Source: Aureibacter tunicatorum
GTDB lineage: Bacteria; Bacteroidota; Bacteroidia; Cytophagales; Cyclobacteriaceae
Assembly: GCF_036492635.1 (NCBI RefSeq)
Contig: NZ_AP025305.1
Coordinates: forward strand, 1-64,000
Direction: 5' to 3'
Length of the DNA: 64,000 bases
Positions 9,200 through 16,953 of the stretch are shown one piece after another. A program made the position numbers and the translations under genes. The notes under the pieces were generated by a model that made no database searches, was not told the origin of the DNA, and worked only from the letters and a program-made list of their open reading frames with translations. Positions within the stretch are counted from its first letter, which is position 1, and each line of letters begins with the position of its first letter.

Positions 9200-11032
9200 A
9201 TGTTGATAAGTAAAAAGCTTTATAAAATTATTGCTTCGTTCGCATGTTTGATTCTATTGATTTGTACTCCATACATCTCAAAATCGCAATCAAACAATGA
9301 AATTCTGCTCGCGAATGAATATTTCGAGCAAGGAGATGTGGATAAAGCATTGGTCATTTATGAAGAGCTGGCGAAAAAGAAAGAAAACATTCTACTTATC
9401 CACAAAAATTACTTTGACTTGTTATTATCTTCTAAAGATTTTAAAAAAGCGAAATCGTATATAAAGAAGGTCAATCGTTTTTACCCTAACAATCCAAAGT
9501 TTAAAATAGATGAAGGAATTTATTATTTAATCAGTGGGGATAAAGCGGAAGCGAATGAGATCTTTGAAAAGATCATTAATGAAAAGAAAAAAGATCAACA
9601 AAGAACCAGATCTATCGCTCAATACTTTTTTCATAAGCAATACTATACTTGGGCTGAAAAAGCTTATTTAGACAGTCGTAAAGCTCTAAAGAAAGATAAT
9701 ATCTATGGTTATGAACTTGCGAATATTTACATCCTGTCGAATAACAAGGATAAGATGCTTAATGAGTATCTGAATATTCTTAAATACAATGCTTCGAATA
9801 TCAATTATATCAAGAATGTGCTTCAAAGAACAATGAAGGAGCCAGAGGATATTGATAGCTTAGAAGAAAAATTAGTTGAATTAGTTCAGGAAGATAATAA
9901 AAGACCTTACGTTGAACTTTTGATTTGGACAAACTTGCAGCAAAAAGATTTCTACGGAGCTTTTGTCCAAGCGAGAGCTTTGGAAATACGCGAAAAAGGA
10001 AATGGTGAAAAAGTGTACGAGATAGGGAGCATTGCCTTATCTAACAAAGATTATGAGATGGCTATCGAAATTTTTGATTATATCACGTCGAACTTTAGCC
10101 ATACACCATTTTATGCACTAGCTCGCAAAAATGCGATAAAAGCGAAATCAGAGCATGTGAAGAGCACTTATCCGGTTGACTTGGATGCCATCAATAATTT
10201 GATCGCAGAATACGATAAATTATTTCTCGATATCGGCGCAAATAAGACAAGCTTGGAGGGAATTAGAAATCAGGCGATGCTCCATGCTTTTTATTTGCAT
10301 CAGTTTGACACAGCAAAAGAGAAATTGAATTTTGTTATTGATAATGCGCGCACAGGCAGAAGCGTTAGATTGAAAGCGAAAATGGATCTAGGAGATTTAC
10401 ATATATTTACTCAAGAACCATGGGAGTCTTCATTACTATATTCGCAAGTGGAAAAAGAGGCTAAAAGCACTCCAATAGCATACGAAGCGAAATTCAAGAA
10501 TGCGAAATTATCGTATTTCAACGGAGATTTTGATTTGGCAAAGGCTCACTTGGATATACTTAAAGAAGGAACGACCAAGAAGATTGCTAATGATGCGATG
10601 GCTTTAAGCTTGCTTATCAAGGACAATACAGGCTTGGACAGCACCGAATATGCAATGAAGAGATATTCTGCTATTGATTTGATGTTATTTCAAAATAAAA
10701 AAGACAGTGCTTTATTGGCGATTGATAAAATGTTGGATGAATTTCCCGGACATAGTTTGACGGATGAATTGCACTGGGCAAAGGCTAATATCTTTGTTTC
10801 TTTGGGACAAGATGATCAGGCGATAGCTTCTTTGGAATTATTGATTGAAGATTATTCTCATGATATTTTGGGAGATGACGCCCATTTTCTTTTAGCCAAT
10901 CTTTATGAGAAAACAGACAAGAATAAGGCAATGGAATTGTATCAAGAGTTTCTCATAAAGCATAAAGGAAGCATTTTTACCTCGGAAGCGCGAAAGAAGT
11001 TCAGAATGCTTAGAGGAGACGAGGTGTATTAG
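9200..11032 (+). CDS. Secreted tetratricopeptide-repeat protein
   Basis: Protein of 610 residues with an N-terminal signal sequence (hydrophobic residues about 10-27, then KSQS). Helical TPR units follow nearly throughout, for example ANEYFEQGDVDKALVIYEELAKK near the start and DDQAIASLELLIEDYSHDILGDDAHFLLANLYEK near the end. The first units resemble those of periplasmic or outer-membrane scaffold proteins, and the last resemble the YbgF/BamD type. No catalytic domain is seen. The start codon directly borders the AT-rich origin segment, and two perfect DnaA boxes lie within its first 70 codons. A specific function cannot be assigned. Confidence 0.8.
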   Translation: MLISKKLYKIIASFACLILLICTPYISKSQSNNEILLANEYFEQGDVDKALVIYEELAKKKENILLIHKNYFDLLLSSKDFKKAKSYIKKVNRFYPNNPKFKIDEGIYYLISGDKAEANEIFEKIINEKKKDQQRTRSIAQYFFHKQYYTWAEKAYLDSRKALKKDNIYGYELANIYILSNNKDKMLNEYLNILKYNASNINYIKNVLQRTMKEPEDIDSLEEKLVELVQEDNKRPYVELLIWTNLQQKDFYGAFVQARALEIREKGNGEKVYEIGSIALSNKDYEMAIEIFDYITSNFSHTPFYALARKNAIKAKSEHVKSTYPVDLDAINNLIAEYDKLFLDIGANKTSLEGIRNQAMLHAFYLHQFDTAKEKLNFVIDNARTGRSVRLKAKMDLGDLHIFTQEPWESSLLYSQVEKEAKSTPIAYEAKFKNAKLSYFNGDFDLAKAHLDILKEGTTKKIANDAMALSLLIKDNTGLDSTEYAMKRYSAIDLMLFQNKKDSALLAIDKMLDEFPGHSLTDELHWAKANIFVSLGQDDQAIASLELLIEDYSHDILGDDAHFLLANLYEKTDKNKAMELYQEFLIKHKGSIFTSEARKKFRMLRGDEVY

Positions 11033-11053
11033 AGATAGCTTAGGTAGTATGAT

Positions 11054-11092
11054 AATGCTAATCGATTTGATATCGATTAGCATTATTTTTTT
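11054..11092 (+). terminator. Rho-independent terminator after the TPR gene
   Basis: A 13-bp perfect stem (AATGCTAATCGAT / ATCGATTAGCATT) with a five-base loop is followed by a T-rich run. It separates the TPR gene from the convergent response-regulator gene. Confidence 0.88.
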
Positions 11093-11210
11093 AATCTCGT
11101 AAATCTATTAGACATAATTTCGATTGATTTTTTATCCATTTTATTTCCCTCTCTAAGGAACACAATGGAGGATGATTCTGAAAATCATAAAAAATTAATC
11201 GTGATATACA

Positions 11211-11627
11211 TTATTGCACAGATTTCATTTTTTGAATTTTTTCCTCAAGACATTTTTTATATGTATCTAGAGAAATTGGCTTGTTGATGAATGAAATAAC
11301 GGCTGGCGATTTAAGTATGGTTTTTTCTTCATTTTCGTTCATAGAAGAGCTTAGAAAGTACAAATTCACATCTGGAAATTGAGGATAGAACTCACGATCA
11401 TACACTTCAAGAAACTCGAATCCATTCATCACTGGCATATCCAAGTCGATGAAAATGAAGTTTGGAAATTCATTTTTTGTTTCAGCTATTGCACGAAGAG
11501 CGTTTAATGCTTTTTCGGCATTGATGAATTTTTCGACGGAGAATCCATCGGAAACTTTTTTAGTGTAGGTTTCCAAAATGAAGGAATGAATCTCATCATC
11601 GTCCACTAAAAAAATCTTTTTTGACAT
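11211..11627 (-). CDS. Single-domain response regulator (CheY-like)
   Basis: A receiver domain only, 138 residues, with no output domain. The acidic pocket is VDDDE (residues 8-12), the phospho-acceptor is Asp61 in FIFIDLDMPVMNG, the switch Ser/Thr lies in LSSS (about 92-95) and the conserved Lys is K116 in INKP. It begins 11 bases after the stop of the multi-PAS kinase on the same strand, so the two are almost certainly co-transcribed and probably form one signalling pair. Output would be by protein-protein contact or phosphotransfer. Confidence 0.9.
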   Translation of the reverse strand: MSKKIFLVDDDEIHSFILETYTKKVSDGFSVEKFINAEKALNALRAIAETKNEFPNFIFIDLDMPVMNGFEFLEVYDREFYPQFPDVNLYFLSSSMNENEEKTILKSPAVISFINKPISLDTYKKCLEEKIQKMKSVQ

Positions 11628-11638
11628 AGGTTAATTAG

Positions 11639-14600
11639 TTAAAAGTTGTACTTTCCCAGATTCGGAAGCGATACCAGCATTGTTGTCCCGGTTTCGTCGC
11701 TCTTATGTATTGAAATCTGGCCCTTTATTCTTTTCACAGCTTGTTTGCATATATATAAACCAAGCCCTGATCCGACAGATTTTTCGCTAGCTCTGAAGAA
11801 CATGTCGAATATATTGTCGTGGAACTTTTCTATTATGCCGTTGCCATTATCTTTAATTGAGAGGTATGTATAATGCATATTGCCATTGATTGAAATGAAA
11901 ATAGAGGGGGATCTTCTGGTACTTCTGAATTTTATGGCATTGTCCAGAATGTGCATGAGAATTTTATTGATAAGCTTGGCATCGCTGTTTAGAGGGTTGT
12001 TTTGGTTGTTCTCTAGTTGGAATTCTATGTTTTCATGGGCATATTTTTTTTCTAGTATCTTAATGCAATTGTTAAGTATATTTTCAAAACTTATCGTTTC
12101 AATGTAATTCACATCTTGCTTCACTTTAGCTACTTCCACAAGCTCTTCAAGTGTATTGTTGAGTGTCAAAGCGCTTTCTTCAAGCATGCTGATATATTGC
12201 AAGCTTTTATCGTCTTCGACATCCAGCTTGAAGACATTCACCATGCCTAATATACTAGCTATTGGCCCTTTAAGGTTATGAGATGATTTATACATGAAAG
12301 TTTCCAAATCATGATTCACTTCCACAAGCTTGTTATTAGCCTTGATCTTGTCAGTGATGTTCCTGACGATTACAAGGAATTTTTTGTCTTGCTTTACTCT
12401 TATTCTAGCTTCATAATAGCTGATAAGGTCGGTATTATGATTTGGTTTTTGAAATTCGATAATGATAGTCTGGCTTTGCTTCATTGCTTTTTCGAATCCT
12501 TTTTTGACAGCGTCAAATGTATTTTCATCGAAAAATGCGGTGGCATAGCAGCCTATGTATTCATTTGGATTCAAATGACTGTCATAAAAGTCAATGATGA
12601 TGCCTTCCTGATTAATGATTAACATGGTGTCAGGAATAGCTTTCAATATTGCTGAATTTTTGCAATGACTTCTATGAAGCTCTTGATCCTTGATTATTCT
12701 TTCGCTGATATCTCTGATTATCGCTTGATATTGATTGACATCTATTTTTTTTGCGTTTATCTCAACAGGAATTTTGTTGTTGTTGTATGTAATCAAGTCG
12801 ATGTGATCGAAAAGCATGCTTTGATTGGAGTTTTGATCCAATGTGCTGATGAGTTCGATATTTTCTTGAAACTCCAATATGTCATAAATGCTATGGTCAG
12901 CGACATTTTCATAGCTTATATCCAACATATCTACAAGAGGACTATTGAAATCAGTGATATTGCCATTCTGGTCGAAAGTTATAATGCCATCCGAAGCTTG
13001 CTCTACCAGCAATCTATATTTCTTTTCACTATGTCTAAGCTGGTCTAATGCTTTCTTTTGACTGGAGATATCTTGTATGGCACCAAATACCACATCAAAG
13101 CCTGTTTTATCGTCTTTTTTGGAGATAATACTGTTGATCACCCATTTGACTTCTCCATTTTTATCGACGATTCTGTGCTTGATTTCATTGCTTTCTCCAT
13201 TCTGCAAACTCATATTCACTGCAGTGAAGACAAGTCTCATATCTTGAGGATGGATGTTTTTGATAAAATGCTTGGCCTTGTATTGCGTCCTTTCGTTGTC
13301 ACCTTCCATTTCCATGAGTTTGATGACTTCTTTCGAGATGCTTACATTTCCGTCTTTGGTAGAATATTGCCAGTTGCCAATATTCGAAATCTTTTGAACA
13401 TCGTTAAGCTTGAACCTGCTGTCGCTTAATGCAACTTCAGAGAGCTTTTGGTGTGTTATATCTGTGATTGTGCCAGTGATTTTAGTCAGATCGCCATTTT
13501 CATCCCAGTCTATGGCTTTTGACTTGACTGATACATAGATATTTTTCTTATCGCTTAGTTGAAGTTTATAACAAGAATTTAAGCCGCTGATTTTTTTATT
13601 GGAATAGCCAGCAATATTCTCTTTGATCAATTCGTAATCCTCAGTTGAGAAAAACAGTTTCAAAACACTGTCTAGATTATTGTCAAACTGTCCTTCTCGG
13701 ATCTTTAGAACATTATGCAGAAACTCATCGCTTAAATTGAGTGTGTTTTTTTTTAGGTCGATTTCCCAAAGTCCGATTTTATTGGTTTCTATAGCTGCTT
13801 GAAGTCTTTCCGAGAAATTGTGTTTTTCAATTTCTTTCAACTTCTGCTCAGTGACATCCAAGCAAAAAGTTAGAATTTGGGTAATATGGCCCATTTGATC
13901 GAATTGGGGAATTCTATCTGTACGAATCCATTTCTGTTCGCCATATCTATTCTCAAATGGCTCAACAACCCCAAGCAAAGGTTGTTGGGTTTTGATTACT
14001 TTTAAATCTTTTTCGTAGTATTTTTTTGCATACTTTGGAGCCAATTCAAAAAGAGACTTTTGATTGATTTCCTTGATATTTCTAACAAAATACTCTTCAG
14101 ACTTGATATTGGCCAGCAATATATTGTTCTCCAGATCTTTGATCCAGACCATGGCAGGAGAGTATTCAAATAAGATATTGTCATTGAATAAACTCAGGTC
14201 AAAGTTTTTGAACTTGGTTATTGCTTCTTTTTTTTCTCTATGCGTATTGACTTCTCTTTCTATCGCTGGGATAAGCCTTTTGAGATTATTTTTCAAGATA
14301 TAATCTCTTGCGCCAAATTTGATCGCCTTCACAGCATGCTCTTCATTCTGCTCGGTTGAAATGATGATGAAAGGCGTCGTGATTTTATTCTTTTTGGCGT
14401 ATCGTATCAAGTCAAGAGAGTGAATTTGATTCATTTCATAAGGACATATGATCATGTCCCAGAATTTCTTTTGAATCAAATTGACAGCTTTATCCCAATG
14501 ATAGATAAGTTCGCTTTTGAAAATGTAAGGCGTGTGGTTAAGGATGGATTGCAATAAGCTGCAATCATCGTAGGAATTGCCCAGATAAAGTATGTTCAAC

Positions 14601-14653
14601 TCTTTAGTGAGAGAAATATCCGGCAATGATTGCTGTTCGATTTCTTTAAGCAT
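11639..14653 (-). CDS. Multi-PAS sensor histidine kinase with N-terminal receiver-like domain
   Basis: Soluble kinase of 1004 residues from the ATG at 14653; an in-frame GTG two codons earlier is less likely. An N-terminal receiver-like domain (about 15-135, ILYLGNSYDDC, then MIICPYEMNQ) is followed by five or so PAS/PAC units with recognisable PAC ends (LTFCLDVTEQKLKEIE, ITGTITDITHQ, VFGAIQDISSQKK, QAIIRDISERI, LVIVRNITDK). A HisKA helix has the phospho-acceptor His near residue 792 in SSHNLKGP. The HATPase domain shows ILDNAIKF (N box), DNGNG (G1) and GSGLGLY (G2). No membrane segment is seen, so it should sense a cytoplasmic signal. Its own mRNA leader is bracketed by a 16-bp inverted repeat. 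Confidence 0.9.
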   Translation of the reverse strand: MLKEIEQQSLPDISLTKELNILYLGNSYDDCSLLQSILNHTPYIFKSELIYHWDKAVNLIQKKFWDMIICPYEMNQIHSLDLIRYAKKNKITTPFIIISTEQNEEHAVKAIKFGARDYILKNNLKRLIPAIEREVNTHREKKEAITKFKNFDLSLFNDNILFEYSPAMVWIKDLENNILLANIKSEEYFVRNIKEINQKSLFELAPKYAKKYYEKDLKVIKTQQPLLGVVEPFENRYGEQKWIRTDRIPQFDQMGHITQILTFCLDVTEQKLKEIEKHNFSERLQAAIETNKIGLWEIDLKKNTLNLSDEFLHNVLKIREGQFDNNLDSVLKLFFSTEDYELIKENIAGYSNKKISGLNSCYKLQLSDKKNIYVSVKSKAIDWDENGDLTKITGTITDITHQKLSEVALSDSRFKLNDVQKISNIGNWQYSTKDGNVSISKEVIKLMEMEGDNERTQYKAKHFIKNIHPQDMRLVFTAVNMSLQNGESNEIKHRIVDKNGEVKWVINSIISKKDDKTGFDVVFGAIQDISSQKKALDQLRHSEKKYRLLVEQASDGIITFDQNGNITDFNSPLVDMLDISYENVADHSIYDILEFQENIELISTLDQNSNQSMLFDHIDLITYNNNKIPVEINAKKIDVNQYQAIIRDISERIIKDQELHRSHCKNSAILKAIPDTMLIINQEGIIIDFYDSHLNPNEYIGCYATAFFDENTFDAVKKGFEKAMKQSQTIIIEFQKPNHNTDLISYYEARIRVKQDKKFLVIVRNITDKIKANNKLVEVNHDLETFMYKSSHNLKGPIASILGMVNVFKLDVEDDKSLQYISMLEESALTLNNTLEELVEVAKVKQDVNYIETISFENILNNCIKILEKKYAHENIEFQLENNQNNPLNSDAKLINKILMHILDNAIKFRSTRRSPSIFISINGNMHYTYLSIKDNGNGIIEKFHDNIFDMFFRASEKSVGSGLGLYICKQAVKRIKGQISIHKSDETGTTMLVSLPNLGKYNF

Positions 14654-14659
14654 ACACAC

Positions 14660-14767
14660 GATTTAGTTTGGCTATCAGAACTGAAATTTAACACAAAACA
14701 TTGAATAATACAATTAAGTATTAATTACAAATTTCTGTAATTAAATTTAAAATAGCCAAACTAAATC
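14660..14767. repeat. 16-bp perfect inverted repeat bracketing the kinase leader
   Basis: GATTTAGTTTGGCTAT at 14660-14675 is the exact reverse complement of ATAGCCAAACTAAATC at 14752-14767, with 76 AT-rich bases between. A smaller stem (AATTACA / TGTAATT) lies in the spacer. The element sits between the aminotransferase stop and the kinase start on the minus strand. In the transcript, the second arm would end six bases before the kinase ATG, so the stem would sequester the ribosome-binding region. I see no target-site duplication. A leader RNA structure and a small MITE-like insertion are both possible. Confidence 0.75.
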
Positions 14768-14782
14768 TCAAATATAGCCTTG

Positions 14783-16090
14783 TTATGATTCTATGAATTC
14801 ATTAATAGCTTTATTAAGTTCAGAAAATGTGTGTTTTAAGATATCTTCATTTTCTTCCAGTAGCGTGATCCTAAAGCCGCTTAATTCAGAACAAAATGAA
14901 GAAATAGGCACTACGCAAATTCCTTTTGCGGCAAGGAGATAATAAGTAAATCTTTTGTCCAAGGACATTTCAGGCTCTTTTTCGAACCAAGATTCTACCA
15001 GCTCTTTCGTTTTCCCATCTTCTATTTTTAATTTTTGATGAGGCTTCAATACTCCTTCTTTGAAAATAATAGTATTGTAAAAAGCACCATTCGTTGGGTT
15101 GAAGTATATGCCTGGCGTATCTTGAAGTAGATTTCCGATAATTTGGCTTCTCTTGCCGATTTTTTCTCTTAGTTCAATCAGATACTTTTGATATGCTGGA
15201 TTTTCCATGATCTTAGGAATGGAAAGCTGAGGAAGCTTGGTAGAGCATACTTCTATCATTTTAGCGTTTTCCAAAGTCGAGCACAAAGCCTCAAATTGAG
15301 GGTCGGCTTCTTTATTGTAGAACTCCATCCATCCGCAACGAGCTCCTGGCCATGGAAATTCTTTGGAAATGCCTTTAAGAGCAATGCCTGGTTGATTTCC
15401 GATGATTTCAGCCAAGGCTTTGGTTTCAGCACCATTATAAGTGATGTTCATGTATATTTCGTCAGATATGACGATCAAGTTGAACTCTTCGGCAATCTCT
15501 AATATTTTTCTGAGAATATGCTCGGGATATATCATTCCTGTAGGATTGTCAGGATTGATGACCAGAATTCCAACGATATTGGGATTGTATTTTACTTTGT
15601 TGTACAGATCATCCAAATCAGGAAACCAGTGGTTGTCTGGATCCAGCTTGTAAGTGATCGGTTGGTGATTGGCGTGGGCGGCTTCCGCTGAAGAGTGAGT
15701 TGAGTAGGCGGGAGATGGCCCAATAATTCGAGATGTAGGCTCTAGAAATTGGTATAACTTGGCGATGGCGTCGCCTAGGCCATTGAAAAACAAAATATCA
15801 TCCGCGGTGATTTGCGCGCCTTCGAGTTCATTGTTTTTCTTAGCCAAGTATTGCCTTGTATGAGGCACTCCTTTTGAATGGCAATATCCAAAAGTATGAT
15901 CTTCTTGAATGAGATCTTTGAGAGTGTCTTTCATCCATTGTGGTACTTTTAGTCCTTTGGCTATGGGATCTCCGATATTTTCCCAAATGATGTTTTGTCC
16001 CAGAGCTTGCAATTGCTCCGCTTTCTTTACGATTCCTCGTATTTCGTAGCTGAGTTCTTTCGAACCCTCTCGTAGCAGTTTTTGTCTCAT
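14783..16090 (-). CDS. PLP-dependent class I/II aminotransferase
   Basis: Fold-type I aminotransferase of 435 residues, similar in motifs to the alanine/aspartate transaminase group (AlaA/AspC-like). Visible residues are NPDNPTG with Asn182, SDEIY with Asp210 and the PLP lysine K243 in GISKEFPWPGARCGW; the substrate-carboxylate Arg is probably in the C-terminal SGFRITLL. The protein is longer than the usual 400 residues because of an insertion around 345-370. The substrate cannot be read from sequence. It is upstream of the kinase on the same strand, but the inverted repeat and about 120 bases separate them. Confidence 0.9.
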   Translation of the reverse strand: MRQKLLREGSKELSYEIRGIVKKAEQLQALGQNIIWENIGDPIAKGLKVPQWMKDTLKDLIQEDHTFGYCHSKGVPHTRQYLAKKNNELEGAQITADDILFFNGLGDAIAKLYQFLEPTSRIIGPSPAYSTHSSAEAAHANHQPITYKLDPDNHWFPDLDDLYNKVKYNPNIVGILVINPDNPTGMIYPEHILRKILEIAEEFNLIVISDEIYMNITYNGAETKALAEIIGNQPGIALKGISKEFPWPGARCGWMEFYNKEADPQFEALCSTLENAKMIEVCSTKLPQLSIPKIMENPAYQKYLIELREKIGKRSQIIGNLLQDTPGIYFNPTNGAFYNTIIFKEGVLKPHQKLKIEDGKTKELVESWFEKEPEMSLDKRFTYYLLAAKGICVVPISSFCSELSGFRITLLEENEDILKHTFSELNKAINEFIES

Positions 16091-16225
16091 GCTAACTATA
16101 TTATTTTAACTCACTTCAGCGTTAAGATACGACCCAAATTGATAATCGTTTTTCAATATTTGTTTTTTTAACGTTTCAACTTTGCATATATTCAATTAAA
16201 TGTCAATAAAATATATTTTAGAAAA

Positions 16226-16798
16226 ATGAATAGTGAGCAATTTAATGAATTGATAAAGAGAAGGAGGTCCATTTTTCCTACGCTATTTACTGGAGAAGTT
16301 GTTGAGGATGATATTGTTCAGCAAATGCTGGAAAATGCTCATTGGGCTCCGATGCATAAATTGACGTATCCATGGAGATTCAAGGTGTATACTGGAGAGG
16401 GAATTAAGAAACTGGCAAACTTTATGGCCGAATGCTACAAGGAAGTTTCGACAAATAAAGGAAACTTTGATGAGAAGAATTACCAGAAGTTGCTGACAAA
16501 ACCATTGCTATCCTCTCATATCATATCAATTGGAATGAAATCCAGTGGCATGGTGCCTGAGATAGAGGAAATCGAAGCTGTTTCTTGCGCAGTTGAGAAT
16601 ATGTATTTGACAGCGGCCGCGTATGATGTGGGGATGTATTGGGGAACAGGAGGCGTGACTTATATTGAAGAAGCCAAGTCTTTTTTTGATTTGGACGAGC
16701 AAGATAAATTGCTAGGTTTTGTGTTCATAGGCAAGCCTAAAATTTGGCCGGAAGGCAAAAGAAAAGATATAAACGACTTTGTTGAATGGGTTAAATAG
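16226..16798 (+). CDS. Nitroreductase-family FMN oxidoreductase
   Basis: Compact nitroreductase fold protein of 190 residues. The N-terminal KRRRSIFP and the NAHWAPMHKLTYPWRF segment correspond to the FMN-phosphate-binding region. AVENMYLTAAAYDVGMYWGTGG is the conserved central helix and loop, and GFVFIGKP is the C-terminal FMN contact. These enzymes reduce nitro compounds, quinones or related substrates with NAD(P)H as dimers. The physiological substrate is unknown. It is divergent from the aminotransferase gene and followed by a terminator, so it is monocistronic. Confidence 0.88.
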   Translation: MNSEQFNELIKRRRSIFPTLFTGEVVEDDIVQQMLENAHWAPMHKLTYPWRFKVYTGEGIKKLANFMAECYKEVSTNKGNFDEKNYQKLLTKPLLSSHIISIGMKSSGMVPEIEEIEAVSCAVENMYLTAAAYDVGMYWGTGGVTYIEEAKSFFDLDEQDKLLGFVFIGKPKIWPEGKRKDINDFVEWVK

Positions 16799-16815
16799 AT
16801 ACAACAATTATAATG

Positions 16816-16845
16816 ACGGCGCATTGAATGTGCCGTATTTTTTTT
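16816..16845 (+). terminator. Rho-independent terminator after the nitroreductase gene
   Basis: An eight-pair stem (ACGGCGCA / TGTGCCGT, one G-U pair) with a five-base loop is followed by a T run. Confidence 0.8.
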
Positions 16846-16953
16846 AAATTAATGGGGATATTATTATAAGATTGTCACACATTTATGCTATTTTATAATT
16901 TAATATATCAGACATATTGCTTTGATTGGTTTTTGGTATAAAACTATCTTCAT

